From Pedobacter sp. Bi126 (GTDB lineage: Bacteria > Bacteroidota > Bacteroidia > Sphingobacteriales > Sphingobacteriaceae), in the NCBI RefSeq assembly GCF_918698245.1, contig NZ_CAKKMS010000003.1, positions 186,001-250,000 on the forward strand: a stretch of 64,000 nt of DNA, given 5' to 3'. The notes under the pieces are model-generated. The model searched no databases and was not told where the DNA came from. It saw only the letters and a list, made by a program, of their open reading frames with translations. The translations under genes were made by a program, and so were the position numbers. Below, in pieces: positions 42,579 to 50,527 of the stretch (position 1 is its first letter; each line of letters opens with the position of its first letter).

Positions 42579-42809
42579 TTATAAGGATAATATTCTTTCT
42601 TTAAAGGCCCAAACAATTAATTGATAAGAATTTTTAAGATCGAGCTTTCTTACCATATTTCTTCGGTGCGTATTAACGGTATGCTCGCTGATAAAAAGCA
42701 TTTCACCAATTTCCTTACTGTTGTACCCCATCGATAACAGGTGTACAATTTCAACTTCCCTTTCGCTGATCGAACTGTGATTTTCCCGTAACAGGATATT
42801 GTTTATCAT
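42579..42809 (-). CDS. Stand-alone LuxR-type HTH protein
   Basis: A 76-residue protein that consists almost entirely of a LuxR/GerE DNA-binding domain (SEREVEIVHLLSMGYNSKEI, then EHTVNTHRRNMVRKL). There is no receiver or ligand domain, and the upstream DNA shows no in-frame extension. Its start lies 56 bp from a perfect 20-bp palindrome, so it probably regulates its own promoter. The nearby LytTR and NarL systems are not obviously its partners. Confidence 0.85.
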   Translation of the reverse strand: MINNILLRENHSSISEREVEIVHLLSMGYNSKEIGEMLFISEHTVNTHRRNMVRKLDLKNSYQLIVWAFKERILSL

Positions 42810-42864
42810 TTTTGAAAGAATTAAATGGTTAATGTTTCTATAATCAAGCTTTCTTAAAAGATTA

Positions 42865-42884
42865 GACTTATTTTAAAATAAGTC
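42865..42884. promoter_or_regulatory. Perfect 20-bp palindrome upstream of the LuxR gene
   Basis: GACTTATTTTAAAATAAGTC is fully self-complementary. It lies 56 bp upstream of the LuxR start on the minus strand, where a dimeric GerE-type protein would be expected to bind, and about 220 bp before the plus-strand gene at 43102. Confidence 0.75.
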
Positions 42885-43101
42885 CAAAATATTTGTTTTA
42901 ATAGGACCCACGGCATTCATTGTTTACAATCACAAATTATTCAGCTGTTATTGTATACCAAAAGTAGTGGTACCGCACAATTCGATGTTAGCACAAAACG
43001 CCCTAAATAACAGGGTGTTTTTACGGTATTTTAATTGCAAATATTTCTTGCCAGAACACTTATTATTATCGATTTTTAGACAAATCAAACTTTTAACTTT
43101 T

Positions 43102-43470
43102 ATGAGCAAAAAATTTAATTCGGAACCTATCGATAAGAAGGTTGCGCAGGCAATGGTTAATGCCTACACAGAAGAAGCCAGGAAATTTCCAAAATCTTAC
43201 ACAAAAGCCGTATGGTTTCCGGCAGAGCAGATTTTAGAAATAGCAAAATCAATGAGCGAAGGGAAATATGATGGATTGAGAATTTATTTTGGACAATACA
43301 CCCCCGACTCACTCGAAGGTTTGCCAAAAACATACGAAGGCCGAAATACCTTACTATTGGTACCTACACTGCCGAGTATAAGCAATGATGACGAACACAA
43401 AGATGACCTGGATGATATCGAAAACAGGGGAGAAATGTGCCCTGAAGTATGCAATGGAACTTGTCTATAA
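43102..43470 (+). CDS. Hypothetical protein with C-terminal Cys cluster
   Basis: A 122-residue soluble protein that I do not recognise. The middle (KSYTKAVWFPAEQILEIAKS, then DGLRIYFGQYTPDSLEGLPK) is well conserved in appearance, and the end carries three cysteines (CPEVCNGTCL). ATG 43102 is chosen because the 45 residues from the frame start at 42967 look untranslated. It is 8 bp upstream of the membrane protein gene, so it is probably in one operon with the membrane protein, kinase and regulator. Confidence 0.7.
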   Translation: MSKKFNSEPIDKKVAQAMVNAYTEEARKFPKSYTKAVWFPAEQILEIAKSMSEGKYDGLRIYFGQYTPDSLEGLPKTYEGRNTLLLVPTLPSISNDDEHKDDLDDIENRGEMCPEVCNGTCL

Positions 43471-43478
43471 TATAAAGA

Positions 43479-44129
43479 ATGATCAAGATTATAGATCCTG
43501 TAACCTCAGTTGAACTTGTATGTTTAATAATTGCTATATTTTTTCTAAGCAAGGATAAACAAAGTTTTTGGACTATAACCTTGGCGTATCTTGCATTTGT
43601 ATGTTGTACAGAGTATTTCGGTCAGTATATTGGTGCTAAATACAAAAACAATCTTTGGGTATATAATGTATTTGTTTTTTTTGAGGCCGGTTTTATCTCT
43701 TATGGATTGTATAATTGTTTTAAAAAATACATTAACCCTAAACCCATTTTTTTAATTAGCAGCATTATTATCTACACCACATATTTTGCTGTTTTTATAA
43801 AAAATGGGGTTTTTGCTTTCAATTCGATTACTGTAAGTGTAATGTCGGTTATTTTTGTGCTGTACTGCCTTTACTATTATTACTTACTACTTAGGGACGA
43901 GCACCTTTTAGATATTACGTATCACCCAGAATTTTGGTGGCTAACCGCTGTTTTGTTCTTCTATTTTGGCAGTACCACCAGTAATTTGTTTTTTGGCTTA
44001 TTTAAATCTATCAAAATTGGTCCTTACCCACTAACATACGCTATCTACATACTATTAAACTGGACTTTATATAGCCTTTGGGCTTACTCTTTTATATGCA
44101 GAGCCAAACAACGCAAATTGCAATCTTAG
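43479..44129 (+). CDS. Hypothetical integral membrane protein
   Basis: A 216-residue polytopic membrane protein with six or seven hydrophobic helices and no soluble domain. I do not recognise a family. It lies in a tight run: 8 bp after the preceding Cys-cluster gene, and its 3' end overlaps the kinase gene by 34 bp (start 44096). The context suggests a sensory or accessory membrane component of the NarL-type system. Confidence 0.75.
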   Translation: MIKIIDPVTSVELVCLIIAIFFLSKDKQSFWTITLAYLAFVCCTEYFGQYIGAKYKNNLWVYNVFVFFEAGFISYGLYNCFKKYINPKPIFLISSIIIYTTYFAVFIKNGVFAFNSITVSVMSVIFVLYCLYYYYLLLRDEHLLDITYHPEFWWLTAVLFFYFGSTTSNLFFGLFKSIKIGPYPLTYAIYILLNWTLYSLWAYSFICRAKQRKLQS

Positions 44130-44887
44130 TAGGAATATCTACTTTGATTTTTTTATTGATGCCCGTGTTTTTGATATTCTATATTAAGATTAGTATAAAG
44201 TATAGAAAAAATCACATTCTCGAAAAGGCAGCTATGAAACAGAAATTTGAATCCGAAATGCTTCAAACCCGTGTGGAAGTACAGGATCAGACCATGCAGA
44301 GCATTGCCACAGAACTGCACGATAATGTTGGCCAATTGCTCAGTCTTACTACCTTAACCTTAAACTCCGTAAATTTAGATGATGGCGAAAAGGCTAAAAA
44401 GAAGATCGACAATTCCTTAGCGCTAGTGAACAAATCAATTAAAGAATTGAGAGAGTTGGCTAAGTTATTACATGGCGAACAATTGGTAGAAAATGGCATT
44501 GGGCATGCAATAGATCAAGAGATTAACTGGCTTAACAAAGCTGGAGCATATGAGTTAAAAGTTAGTAACCAATTAGTTGACCTGCAGATCACATCTCCCG
44601 ATAAAGATTTGATTATTCTTCGTTTATTACAGGAAATCATCAATAACATTATAAAACATGCTCGGGCAAAACATATACAGATCGATTCTTATCTCGAAAA
44701 GAATGCTTTACATCTAAAGGTTATTGAGAATGGTGTAGGTTTTAACCCCGAAGAAATTAAATCAAAAAAATCGGGAATGGGACTAAATTCTATTTATAAA
44801 AGAATTGAGATGATCAATGGAAAATTAATATTAAATTCGACTCCAGGCGAAGGCACTTCCATTTCCATAGAAGTTCCATACCCTTAA
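44096..44887 (+). CDS. NarL-type sensor histidine kinase
   Basis: A 263-residue kinase. One N-terminal membrane helix (about 8-30) is followed by HisKA_3 with the phospho-His in TELHDNVGQLLSL and the HATPase domain (LLQEIINNIIKHARAKH, then NGVGFNPEEIKSKKSGMGL). There is no separate sensor domain, so the overlapping upstream membrane protein may supply it. ATG 44096 keeps the overlap shorter than the frame start at 44078. It lies 4 bp upstream of the response regulator gene. Confidence 0.9.
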   Translation: MQSQTTQIAILVGISTLIFLLMPVFLIFYIKISIKYRKNHILEKAAMKQKFESEMLQTRVEVQDQTMQSIATELHDNVGQLLSLTTLTLNSVNLDDGEKAKKKIDNSLALVNKSIKELRELAKLLHGEQLVENGIGHAIDQEINWLNKAGAYELKVSNQLVDLQITSPDKDLIILRLLQEIINNIIKHARAKHIQIDSYLEKNALHLKVIENGVGFNPEEIKSKKSGMGLNSIYKRIEMINGKLILNSTPGEGTSISIEVPYP

Positions 44888-44891
44888 TTGT

Positions 44892-45533
44892 ATGCAAGAC
44901 CAAAGTATCTCTATCGCTATTGTTGATGACCACACGCTTTTCCGTTCCGGATTGGCCAGCCTATTGGAAGAATTTGACGAAATAAATGTCACGTTTGAGG
45001 CTGTAAACGGATTAGATCTACAGTCTAAAATAAACAGCCACAAACACGTCCAACTGGTGCTAATGGACATTAATATGCCGGTAATGGATGGTTTTGCAGC
45101 AACCAAATGGGTTAAAACCAATCATCCGAATGTACATGTGCTTGCATTAAGTATGCTCGAAGATGAAAAAGCAATTATCGGAATGCTTAAAGCCGGTGCC
45201 GGAGGCTATATGCTTAAAGAATCAACCCCATCCGATCTGCTAACAGCAATTAAAGTAATAGTAGATAAAGGTTTTTATGTAAACGAACTGGTATCGGGCA
45301 GACTTTTGGTGGCGCTAAAAGACAGCGATCAAAAACCAGTATTCTCTGCAAGAGAACTTACATTTTTACAATATTGCAGTACTGAACTTACTTATAAGGA
45401 AATTGCAGACCTCATGATTGTTAGTCCACGCACAGTAGATAACTACCGGGAATCTCTTTTTGCGAAGCTGAATATTAAATCGCGCACCGGATTAGTGGTA
45501 TATGGCATCAAAAACAACCTGATTACCATATAG
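44892..45533 (+). CDS. NarL/FixJ-type response regulator
   Basis: A 213-residue regulator: a receiver domain with the phospho-Asp in VLMDINMPVMDG (about residue 59), the switch Lys in GYMLKEST, and a LuxR-type HTH C-terminus (ELTYKEIADLMIVSPRTVDN). It is the obvious partner of the kinase 4 bp upstream. Targets are not evident. Confidence 0.95.
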   Translation: MQDQSISIAIVDDHTLFRSGLASLLEEFDEINVTFEAVNGLDLQSKINSHKHVQLVLMDINMPVMDGFAATKWVKTNHPNVHVLALSMLEDEKAIIGMLKAGAGGYMLKESTPSDLLTAIKVIVDKGFYVNELVSGRLLVALKDSDQKPVFSARELTFLQYCSTELTYKEIADLMIVSPRTVDNYRESLFAKLNIKSRTGLVVYGIKNNLITI

Positions 45534-45687
45534 TCTCCACACCTTATCGAAACAGATTTAAACACTGTTTTTCAGTCAAATAGCTACTTAAAGCTAATTA
45601 CTTTTCTCAAAGTAACCTCCTAAAAGGAAGCAAAAACTCATTTTTATTCATTTTTCTAATAATTTATTCAATAAAATTAGGATAACT

Positions 45688-45699
45688 AACTAATTAGTT
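45688..45699. promoter_or_regulatory. Candidate BlaI-type operator
   Basis: AACTAATTAGTT is a perfect 12-bp palindrome 56 bp before the BlaI-like start, and overlapping AACTAAC and TTTAGTT half-sites flank it. BlaI/MecI repressors bind dyads in this position and autoregulate their operons; the exact sequence differs from the TACA/TGTA core of the best-known members. Confidence 0.55.
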
Positions 45700-45754
45700 T
45701 TAACTTTAGTTAAGGCAAAGTAATTTGCTGTCATCCTTATTATTATTAACTATT

Positions 45755-46132
45755 ATGGAAATTAAAGATTTAACCAAAGCCGAAGAACAGATTATGCAGG
45801 TTTTATGGCAATTGGAAAAAGCATTCGTCAAAGAAGTTATTGATGAGCTACCCCTCCCTAAACCTGCATACAATACCGTATCAACCATTATAAGAATTTT
45901 AGAAACCAAAGGTTTTATTGGTCACGAAGCCTTCGGTAAGGCACACCAATATTATCCTCTAATCAGCAGAGAAGAATATAAACGCCATGCAACAGAAAAA
46001 CTGTTAGGCAATTACTTCGAAAATTCGGTAGAAAGTATGTTCTCTTTCTTCGTTAAAGAAGAAAAACTGGATTTAAGTGATGTTGATGAAATTTTAAAAA
46101 TGATTAACAAAATTAAACATAAGCCAAAATGA
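45755..46132 (+). CDS. BlaI/MecI/CopY-family repressor
   Basis: A 125-residue winged-helix repressor. It begins MEIKDLTKAEEQIMQVLWQL and has the recognition region PAYNTVSTIIRILETKGFIG, then the C-terminal dimerisation/cleavage helices. In this family the repressor is inactivated by proteolysis triggered by the cognate M56 sensor; here the M56 gene overlaps its stop by 4 bp, so the pair is coupled. The operon continues with TonB-related genes. Confidence 0.93.
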   Translation: MEIKDLTKAEEQIMQVLWQLEKAFVKEVIDELPLPKPAYNTVSTIIRILETKGFIGHEAFGKAHQYYPLISREEYKRHATEKLLGNYFENSVESMFSFFVKEEKLDLSDVDEILKMINKIKHKPK

Positions 46133-48114
46133 GTTTTGCCCACTACCTATTACAGGTGAACTTATACTTAATTGTTTTTTTCGGTTTTTACAAATTACTG
46201 TTAGATAAGGAGACCTATTTCACTTTAAACCGCATTTATTTAGTAGCTGCGGGCGTTTTGTCGCTATCTATACCATTTATCCGTTTAGAATGGCTAACGG
46301 AGCAAAGAGCGGCACAACAGGTTTATACTTCAGTTAATTGGGAAGCCGTATTAGCACAGGCAACGATTGTAACGGAGCGCAATACCGGTTTTAACTGGGG
46401 GAATGCATTCGTTTACATCTATTGCGCAGGTATTTTGTTCTTCTTAGGTAGATTGGTATTTAACCTATTAGCGGTTAAAAAACTCATCTCAATAAGCAAA
46501 GCGGGCTCGGCTTTCTCTTTTTTTGGCAAAAAAGTAATTGATCGGGAATTGCCACAAATGGATGTGATTGATATTCATGAAGAAGCACATATTAAACAAT
46601 GGCATACAGTAGATATTTTATTTTTCGAAATTATAGGAATTATAACCTGGCTAAATCCAGTGATTTATCTTTATAAAAAAGCAATTAAAAATATTCACGA
46701 GTTTTTAGCCGATGAACTTGCAGCCGAATTTCAGGGTGATAAAGCGGAATATGCCATGTTATTGCTCAGTAAGTCGTTCGGCATTTCGCCAAATGCCTTA
46801 ACAAATGGCTTTTTAGAAAAATCATTGATCAAAAAAAGAATTTTCATGCTTCATAAAGAGCGGTCGAAAAAGATCGCTATTATGAAGTATGGAATTTTTA
46901 TCCCCTTATTTGCCCTTCTGATTGTGTTTTCGTCGGCTACTGTCCGCAAAAATGAAAAGTTGTTATCCATTACCGATCAAATCCCTTTAGAGAAACCAAT
47001 TGAGATTGTAGAAAACATGGTTACAGCACCCGAGAAGATAACTGTAGCACCTAAAATTTCAGTTGATGGCAAAACAGATGCAAACTGGAAAGGATTTTAC
47101 CAGTTTCTATTAAGAAATATTAAATACCCAGGCGCAGCCAGCAGTGATGAGGTACAAGGTAATGCCCAGATAAAATTTAATCTAAAAAGCGGCAGGGTTA
47201 CCAATATTACATCGAATGTAGAACTGGGGGCAGGTTGCGATGAAGAAGTGATGAAAGCAATTTTATCTTATAAAGGATTTAAAACTGTAGCAGATGGCAA
47301 TTATGCTTTAACGGTAAGTTTTAAAATTCCAGAATCTTCAGAAGAGTTCAGGAATAAATTATTACCTGAATCGGATGGATATGTAAATCTGAACAAGATC
47401 AATATCATATCTTATCTTCCTAAAACCGCTGAAACAGAAACCAGTTCTATTAAATCTGAAAATACAGATAAAGTATATGATTTCGTTTCAATCGAGAAAC
47501 AACCGGAGTTTCCGGGCGGTATAAGCAAGTTTTATAGATATCTGGGTGGCAGCATCAGGTATCCGAAAATGGCGCTGGAGAATAATGTGCAAGGTAAAGT
47601 TTTTCTCAGTTTCGTGGTTGAAAAAGATGGTGCACTATCCGATATCCAAATTACAAGGGGTTTAGGAAGCGGCACAGATGAAGAGGCAATAAGGGTTTTA
47701 AAAGAATCGCCAAAATGGCACCCAGGCATCCAGAATGGCTTAGCCGTGAGGGTAAAATACAATATCAATGTGAATTTCACACTTAATGACCCCTCACAAG
47801 AAACTAAAGCAAATAGCATAGCAACAAACCGGATCGCCTTTAGGGATGGTATAAATCAAGAAGCGTTGATCATTTTAGATGGTGTGAAGTTGCCAAACAA
47901 TAGCCAGTTGAGTACTATAAATCCAAATAACATAGAATCGATTTCTGTTTTAAAAGATCAGGCAGCTGTTAATCTTTATGGGGAAAGAGCTAAAGCTGGT
48001 GTAATTCTAATTACAAGTAAAGGATCTAAAAACAATGCCTTCAAACAATTGGATGGAAAGGAACTTACTACCGACAAAACTTCTAATTTTTTCAACCTTA
48101 AAAGAAAATTCTAA
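46129..48114 (+). CDS. M56 (BlaR1-like) metallopeptidase with TonB C-terminal and plug-like segments
   Basis: A 661-residue membrane peptidase. Helices at about 5-25, 35-55 and 85-115 precede the zinc motif HEEAH (about residue 151, in DIHEEAHIKQWHTV), with the downstream Glu in HEFLADELAAE; a fourth helix is at about 250-270. The exported C-terminus holds a TonB-C-like domain (about 311-400; NWKGFYQFLLRNIKYPGA), a second TonB-C domain (about 444-560; PEFPGGISKFYRYL), and finally a SusC-plug-like segment (about 578-637; NPNNIESISVLKDQAAVNLY). It lacks a penicillin-binding sensor domain, so its signal is not a beta-lactam by sequence. Confidence 0.87.
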   Translation: MSFAHYLLQVNLYLIVFFGFYKLLLDKETYFTLNRIYLVAAGVLSLSIPFIRLEWLTEQRAAQQVYTSVNWEAVLAQATIVTERNTGFNWGNAFVYIYCAGILFFLGRLVFNLLAVKKLISISKAGSAFSFFGKKVIDRELPQMDVIDIHEEAHIKQWHTVDILFFEIIGIITWLNPVIYLYKKAIKNIHEFLADELAAEFQGDKAEYAMLLLSKSFGISPNALTNGFLEKSLIKKRIFMLHKERSKKIAIMKYGIFIPLFALLIVFSSATVRKNEKLLSITDQIPLEKPIEIVENMVTAPEKITVAPKISVDGKTDANWKGFYQFLLRNIKYPGAASSDEVQGNAQIKFNLKSGRVTNITSNVELGAGCDEEVMKAILSYKGFKTVADGNYALTVSFKIPESSEEFRNKLLPESDGYVNLNKINIISYLPKTAETETSSIKSENTDKVYDFVSIEKQPEFPGGISKFYRYLGGSIRYPKMALENNVQGKVFLSFVVEKDGALSDIQITRGLGSGTDEEAIRVLKESPKWHPGIQNGLAVRVKYNINVNFTLNDPSQETKANSIATNRIAFRDGINQEALIILDGVKLPNNSQLSTINPNNIESISVLKDQAAVNLYGERAKAGVILITSKGSKNNAFKQLDGKELTTDKTSNFFNLKRKF

Positions 48115-48119
48115 CCAAA

Positions 48120-48755
48120 ATGAAAAATATAATCGCCTTTACCCTAATGATGGGTTTTAGTTTAGTTGGTTTTGCTCAAAAAGCAGATAGCACAAAAACA
48201 ACCAAAATTACACTTAGAGGTGTACCTGCCCCTGGCATTGAACCCTTGATTGTAATAGATGGCAATAAACAGTATATAAGGGGCACATCATCACTTAGCG
48301 AGGTTGATCCCAATAATATTGAGTCTGTAAGCATCTTAAAAGATAGTTTAGCAACAGCTACGTATGGAGCTGACGGTTTTGCTGGGGTAATAGAAGTTAA
48401 AACCAAAAATGGCTCTTTAAGCAATTCTAAATTTAAAACCGCTCCGATAAAAATTGACGACCCTAATTTAAAAGGGAAAGTATCAGGATTTAGCACTCGA
48501 CCAAATGTACCTAACCCCAATACGTCTATAACCTTAAGAAATCTATTGAATAGCGATTTCGACCCGAAGGCAGAACCGCTTTATGTTGTGGATGGGAAAG
48601 AAGTTTCGGAAATAAAAAACATGGATCCGAAATCTATTGAATCAGTAGAAGTGCTAAAGGATTCGTCTGGTATAACTTTACATGGTGATAAGGGCAAAAA
48701 TGGAGTGGTGATTATCACCACCAAAAAATCAAAAGCAACGCCCAAGAAAAACTAA
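48120..48755 (+). CDS. Exported protein made of two TonB-receptor plug-like segments
   Basis: A 211-residue exported protein with a signal peptide ending FAQ (about residue 19). It then contains two copies of the SusC/RagA plug signature: PNNIESVSILKDSLATATYG (about 60-95) and PKSIESVEVLKDSSGITLHG (about 165-200), each ending in a V-I-x-T-K strand. No beta-barrel follows, so it cannot be a receptor; it is a soluble or periplasmic plug-only protein. It sits 5 bp after the M56 gene, which carries a related plug segment. Confidence 0.75.
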   Translation: MKNIIAFTLMMGFSLVGFAQKADSTKTTKITLRGVPAPGIEPLIVIDGNKQYIRGTSSLSEVDPNNIESVSILKDSLATATYGADGFAGVIEVKTKNGSLSNSKFKTAPIKIDDPNLKGKVSGFSTRPNVPNPNTSITLRNLLNSDFDPKAEPLYVVDGKEVSEIKNMDPKSIESVEVLKDSSGITLHGDKGKNGVVIITTKKSKATPKKN

Positions 48756-48780
48756 ATAATCAGCATTTAATAAAAAAACA

Positions 48781-49179
48781 ATGAGAAAGCTAATCTTTTT
48801 AGCCCTAACGGGCATCGCTATGTGCTTAAATCAGGCAAAAGCACAAGACAATTCAAACAAAGTTTATGATTTTGTGTCTGTTGAAAAACAGCCGGCGTTT
48901 CCGGGCGGCATTTCAAATTTCTATAGATACTTAAGCCATGAAATTAAATACCCTGAAGCTGCAAAGCGGAATAATACAAAGGGCAAGGTCTTCGCCTCTT
49001 TTATAGTCGAAAAAAATGGCACCTTAGCCGATATTCAGATCATCAGAAGCCTTTCACCAGAAACGGATAAAGAAGCAGTACGGGTACTGAACAAGTCGCC
49101 CCGGTGGAACCCGGCCTTGCAAAACGGAATACCCGTAAGGGTAAAATACAACATGGCTATTAATTTCGCCTTGAAGTAA
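48781..49179 (+). CDS. TonB-like C-terminal domain protein
   Basis: A 132-residue protein with a signal peptide (ending AKAQ, residues 1-21) and one TonB C-terminal domain (QPAFPGGISNFYRYLSHEIK, then NGTLADIQIIRSLSPETDKE). It lacks the N-terminal membrane anchor and the Pro-rich linker of a standard TonB. Its start after the signal peptide (NKVYDFVSVEKQP) is nearly identical to residues 444-456 of the M56 protein, showing recent duplication within the operon. A partner role with TonB/ExbB-driven receptors is inference. Confidence 0.85.
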   Translation: MRKLIFLALTGIAMCLNQAKAQDNSNKVYDFVSVEKQPAFPGGISNFYRYLSHEIKYPEAAKRNNTKGKVFASFIVEKNGTLADIQIIRSLSPETDKEAVRVLNKSPRWNPALQNGIPVRVKYNMAINFALK

Positions 49180-49209
49180 AACCAGTTTATATTAATGCTC
49201 TCCAAGCAC

Positions 49210-49239
49210 AAAACCCCAGCAAAAATTGCCGGGGTTTTA
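49210..49239 (+). terminator. Terminator after the BlaI-M56-TonB operon
   Basis: AAAACCCC (49210-49217) pairs with GGGGTTTT (49231-49238), enclosing a short GC / GC inner pair. It marks the end of the operon. Confidence 0.85.
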
Positions 49240-49600
49240 TGTTTTCTCTCCTGTCTCGGAAGACTAAATTTAGAAAAATTTTAATGTATATGCAAATATT
49301 ACAGAATAAAATTTCTAAATACGCAAAATTTTAATATGCAAACATAAGATTATTACGACTTTCGCAAACTTTTATTTCGAGACCGCTTTGTTGTGCAAGG
49401 TTTCGGTTTTAAATTATAAAGTTTCATATGTTTTCATAACAGCGGGAAAATGTTAAATATGTATCTGTTTTAGTCGTTAGTATGCTAACAAATCATTAAA
49501 ATTTATTCATTATTTATTCTTGGTCTATTAACCAGTATTAGCCTGATAATGTGTCTTAAACAGCTATTTTATCTATTTTATGATTAGTTTGTAGTTCCCT
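49240..49600. other. Gene-free AT-rich spacer
   Basis: About 360 bp of very AT-rich DNA between the two convergent operon ends; no ORF, repeat or promoter-like element was recognised on either strand. Confidence 0.5.
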
Positions 49601-49602
49601 TT

Positions 49603-49633
49603 AAAACTAAAAAGCCTCCACATTGTGGAGGCT
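49603..49633 (-). terminator. Terminator of the sdhCAB operon
   Basis: AGCCTCCAC (49613-49621) pairs with GTGGAGGCT (49625-49633). On the minus strand the hairpin is followed by TTTTAGTTTT, so it ends the succinate dehydrogenase message. Confidence 0.85.
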
Positions 49634-49672
49634 CAAGAACCCTGCGGTTAAGCTGGGTGCACAGTATATTTT

Positions 49673-50443
49673 TTAAACGGTTTCTTCTGAAATAAATTTT
49701 GCAGATGCAAAATCGCGGTTCATACGAGCGATGTTTTCCAAAGAGATTCCTTTAGGGCATTCGGCTTCGCAAGCACCAGTATTGGTGCAGTTACCAAAAC
49801 CTTCAGCATCCATTTGCGCAACCATGCTCTGCACCCTGCGGTAACGCTCTGGCTGACCTTGCGGTAACAATGCCAACTGAGAGATTTTAGCTGATACGAA
49901 TAACATTGCTGAAGCATTTTTACAGGTTGCCACACAAGCACCGCAACCAATACAAGCTGCGGCTTCGAAAGCAGCATCTGCCTGCATTTTAGGGATTGGC
50001 AGGTTGTTCGCATCTTGCGCATTACCTGTGTTTACCGAAATAAAGCCACCAGCAGCAATAACTCTATCGAATGCAGAACGATCTACGGTTAAATCTTTTA
50101 CTACCGGAAAAGCTGCTGCCCTCCAAGGCTCAACAACAATGGTATCGCCATCTTTGAAAGAACGCATATGCAACTGGCAGGTAGTAACCAAATCTTTTGG
50201 TCCGTGTGGACGGCCGTTGATAAACATCGAGCACATTCCGCAGATCCCTTCGCGGCAATCATGATCGAATACCACTGGCTCTTCACCTTTATTTATTAAT
50301 TGTTCGTTTAATACATCGAACATCTCTAAGAAAGACATATCCGGTGAAATATCGGCCAATTTATAATCTACCAAAGCACCTTTGGCATTGTTATTTTTTT
50401 GACGCCAAACTTTTAGCGTTAAGTTCATATTTCCTGTACTCAT
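49673..50443 (-). CDS. sdhB: Succinate dehydrogenase / fumarate reductase iron-sulfur subunit
   Basis: A 256-residue Fe-S subunit. [2Fe-2S] ligands are in [18 protein letters not shown]; the [4Fe-4S] and [3Fe-4S] clusters use [12 protein letters not shown] and [13 protein letters not shown]. It transfers electrons from the flavoprotein to the membrane quinone site. The three-gene order C-A-B (reading the minus strand from 53205) with a single membrane subunit is the type-B menaquinone enzyme typical of Bacteroidota. A minor alternative start is ATG 50428. Confidence 0.95.
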   Translation of the reverse strand: MSTGNMNLTLKVWRQKNNNAKGALVDYKLADISPDMSFLEMFDVLNEQLINKGEEPVVFDHDCREGICGMCSMFINGRPHGPKDLVTTCQLHMRSFKDGDTIVVEPWRAAAFPVVKDLTVDRSAFDRVIAAGGFISVNTGNAQDANNLPIPKMQADAAFEAAACIGCGACVATCKNASAMLFVSAKISQLALLPQGQPERYRRVQSMVAQMDAEGFGNCTNTGACEAECPKGISLENIARMNRDFASAKFISEETV

Positions 50444-50454
50444 GATATTGAGAT

Positions 50455-50515
50455 TTAAGTATCAAGTAACGAGAACCAAGTATCAAGATTAATTCAAGTC
50501 TTGATACTTGATACT
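50455..50515. repeat. Inverted repeat between sdhA and sdhB
   Basis: AAGTATCAAG and CTTGATACTT arms occur in several overlapping copies (AAGTATCAAGT ... TCAAGTCTTGATACTTGATA), forming a long hairpin in the 84-bp gap between sdhA and sdhB. It could set the ratio of the subunits by stabilising one part of the mRNA; the repeat style is also dispersed in this group. Confidence 0.65.
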
Positions 50516-50527
50516 TACGTCTTGCTA

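Noticed and set aside
42967-43101. N-terminal extension of the Cys-cluster protein
   Set aside because: The residues from 42967 look like translated intergenic DNA; the conserved-looking protein begins at ATG 43102.
46129-46600. Beta-lactam resistance operon of the BlaR1 type
   Set aside because: The BlaI and M56 parts match, but the exported tail is TonB-C and plug-like rather than a penicillin-binding domain, and no beta-lactamase gene is present.
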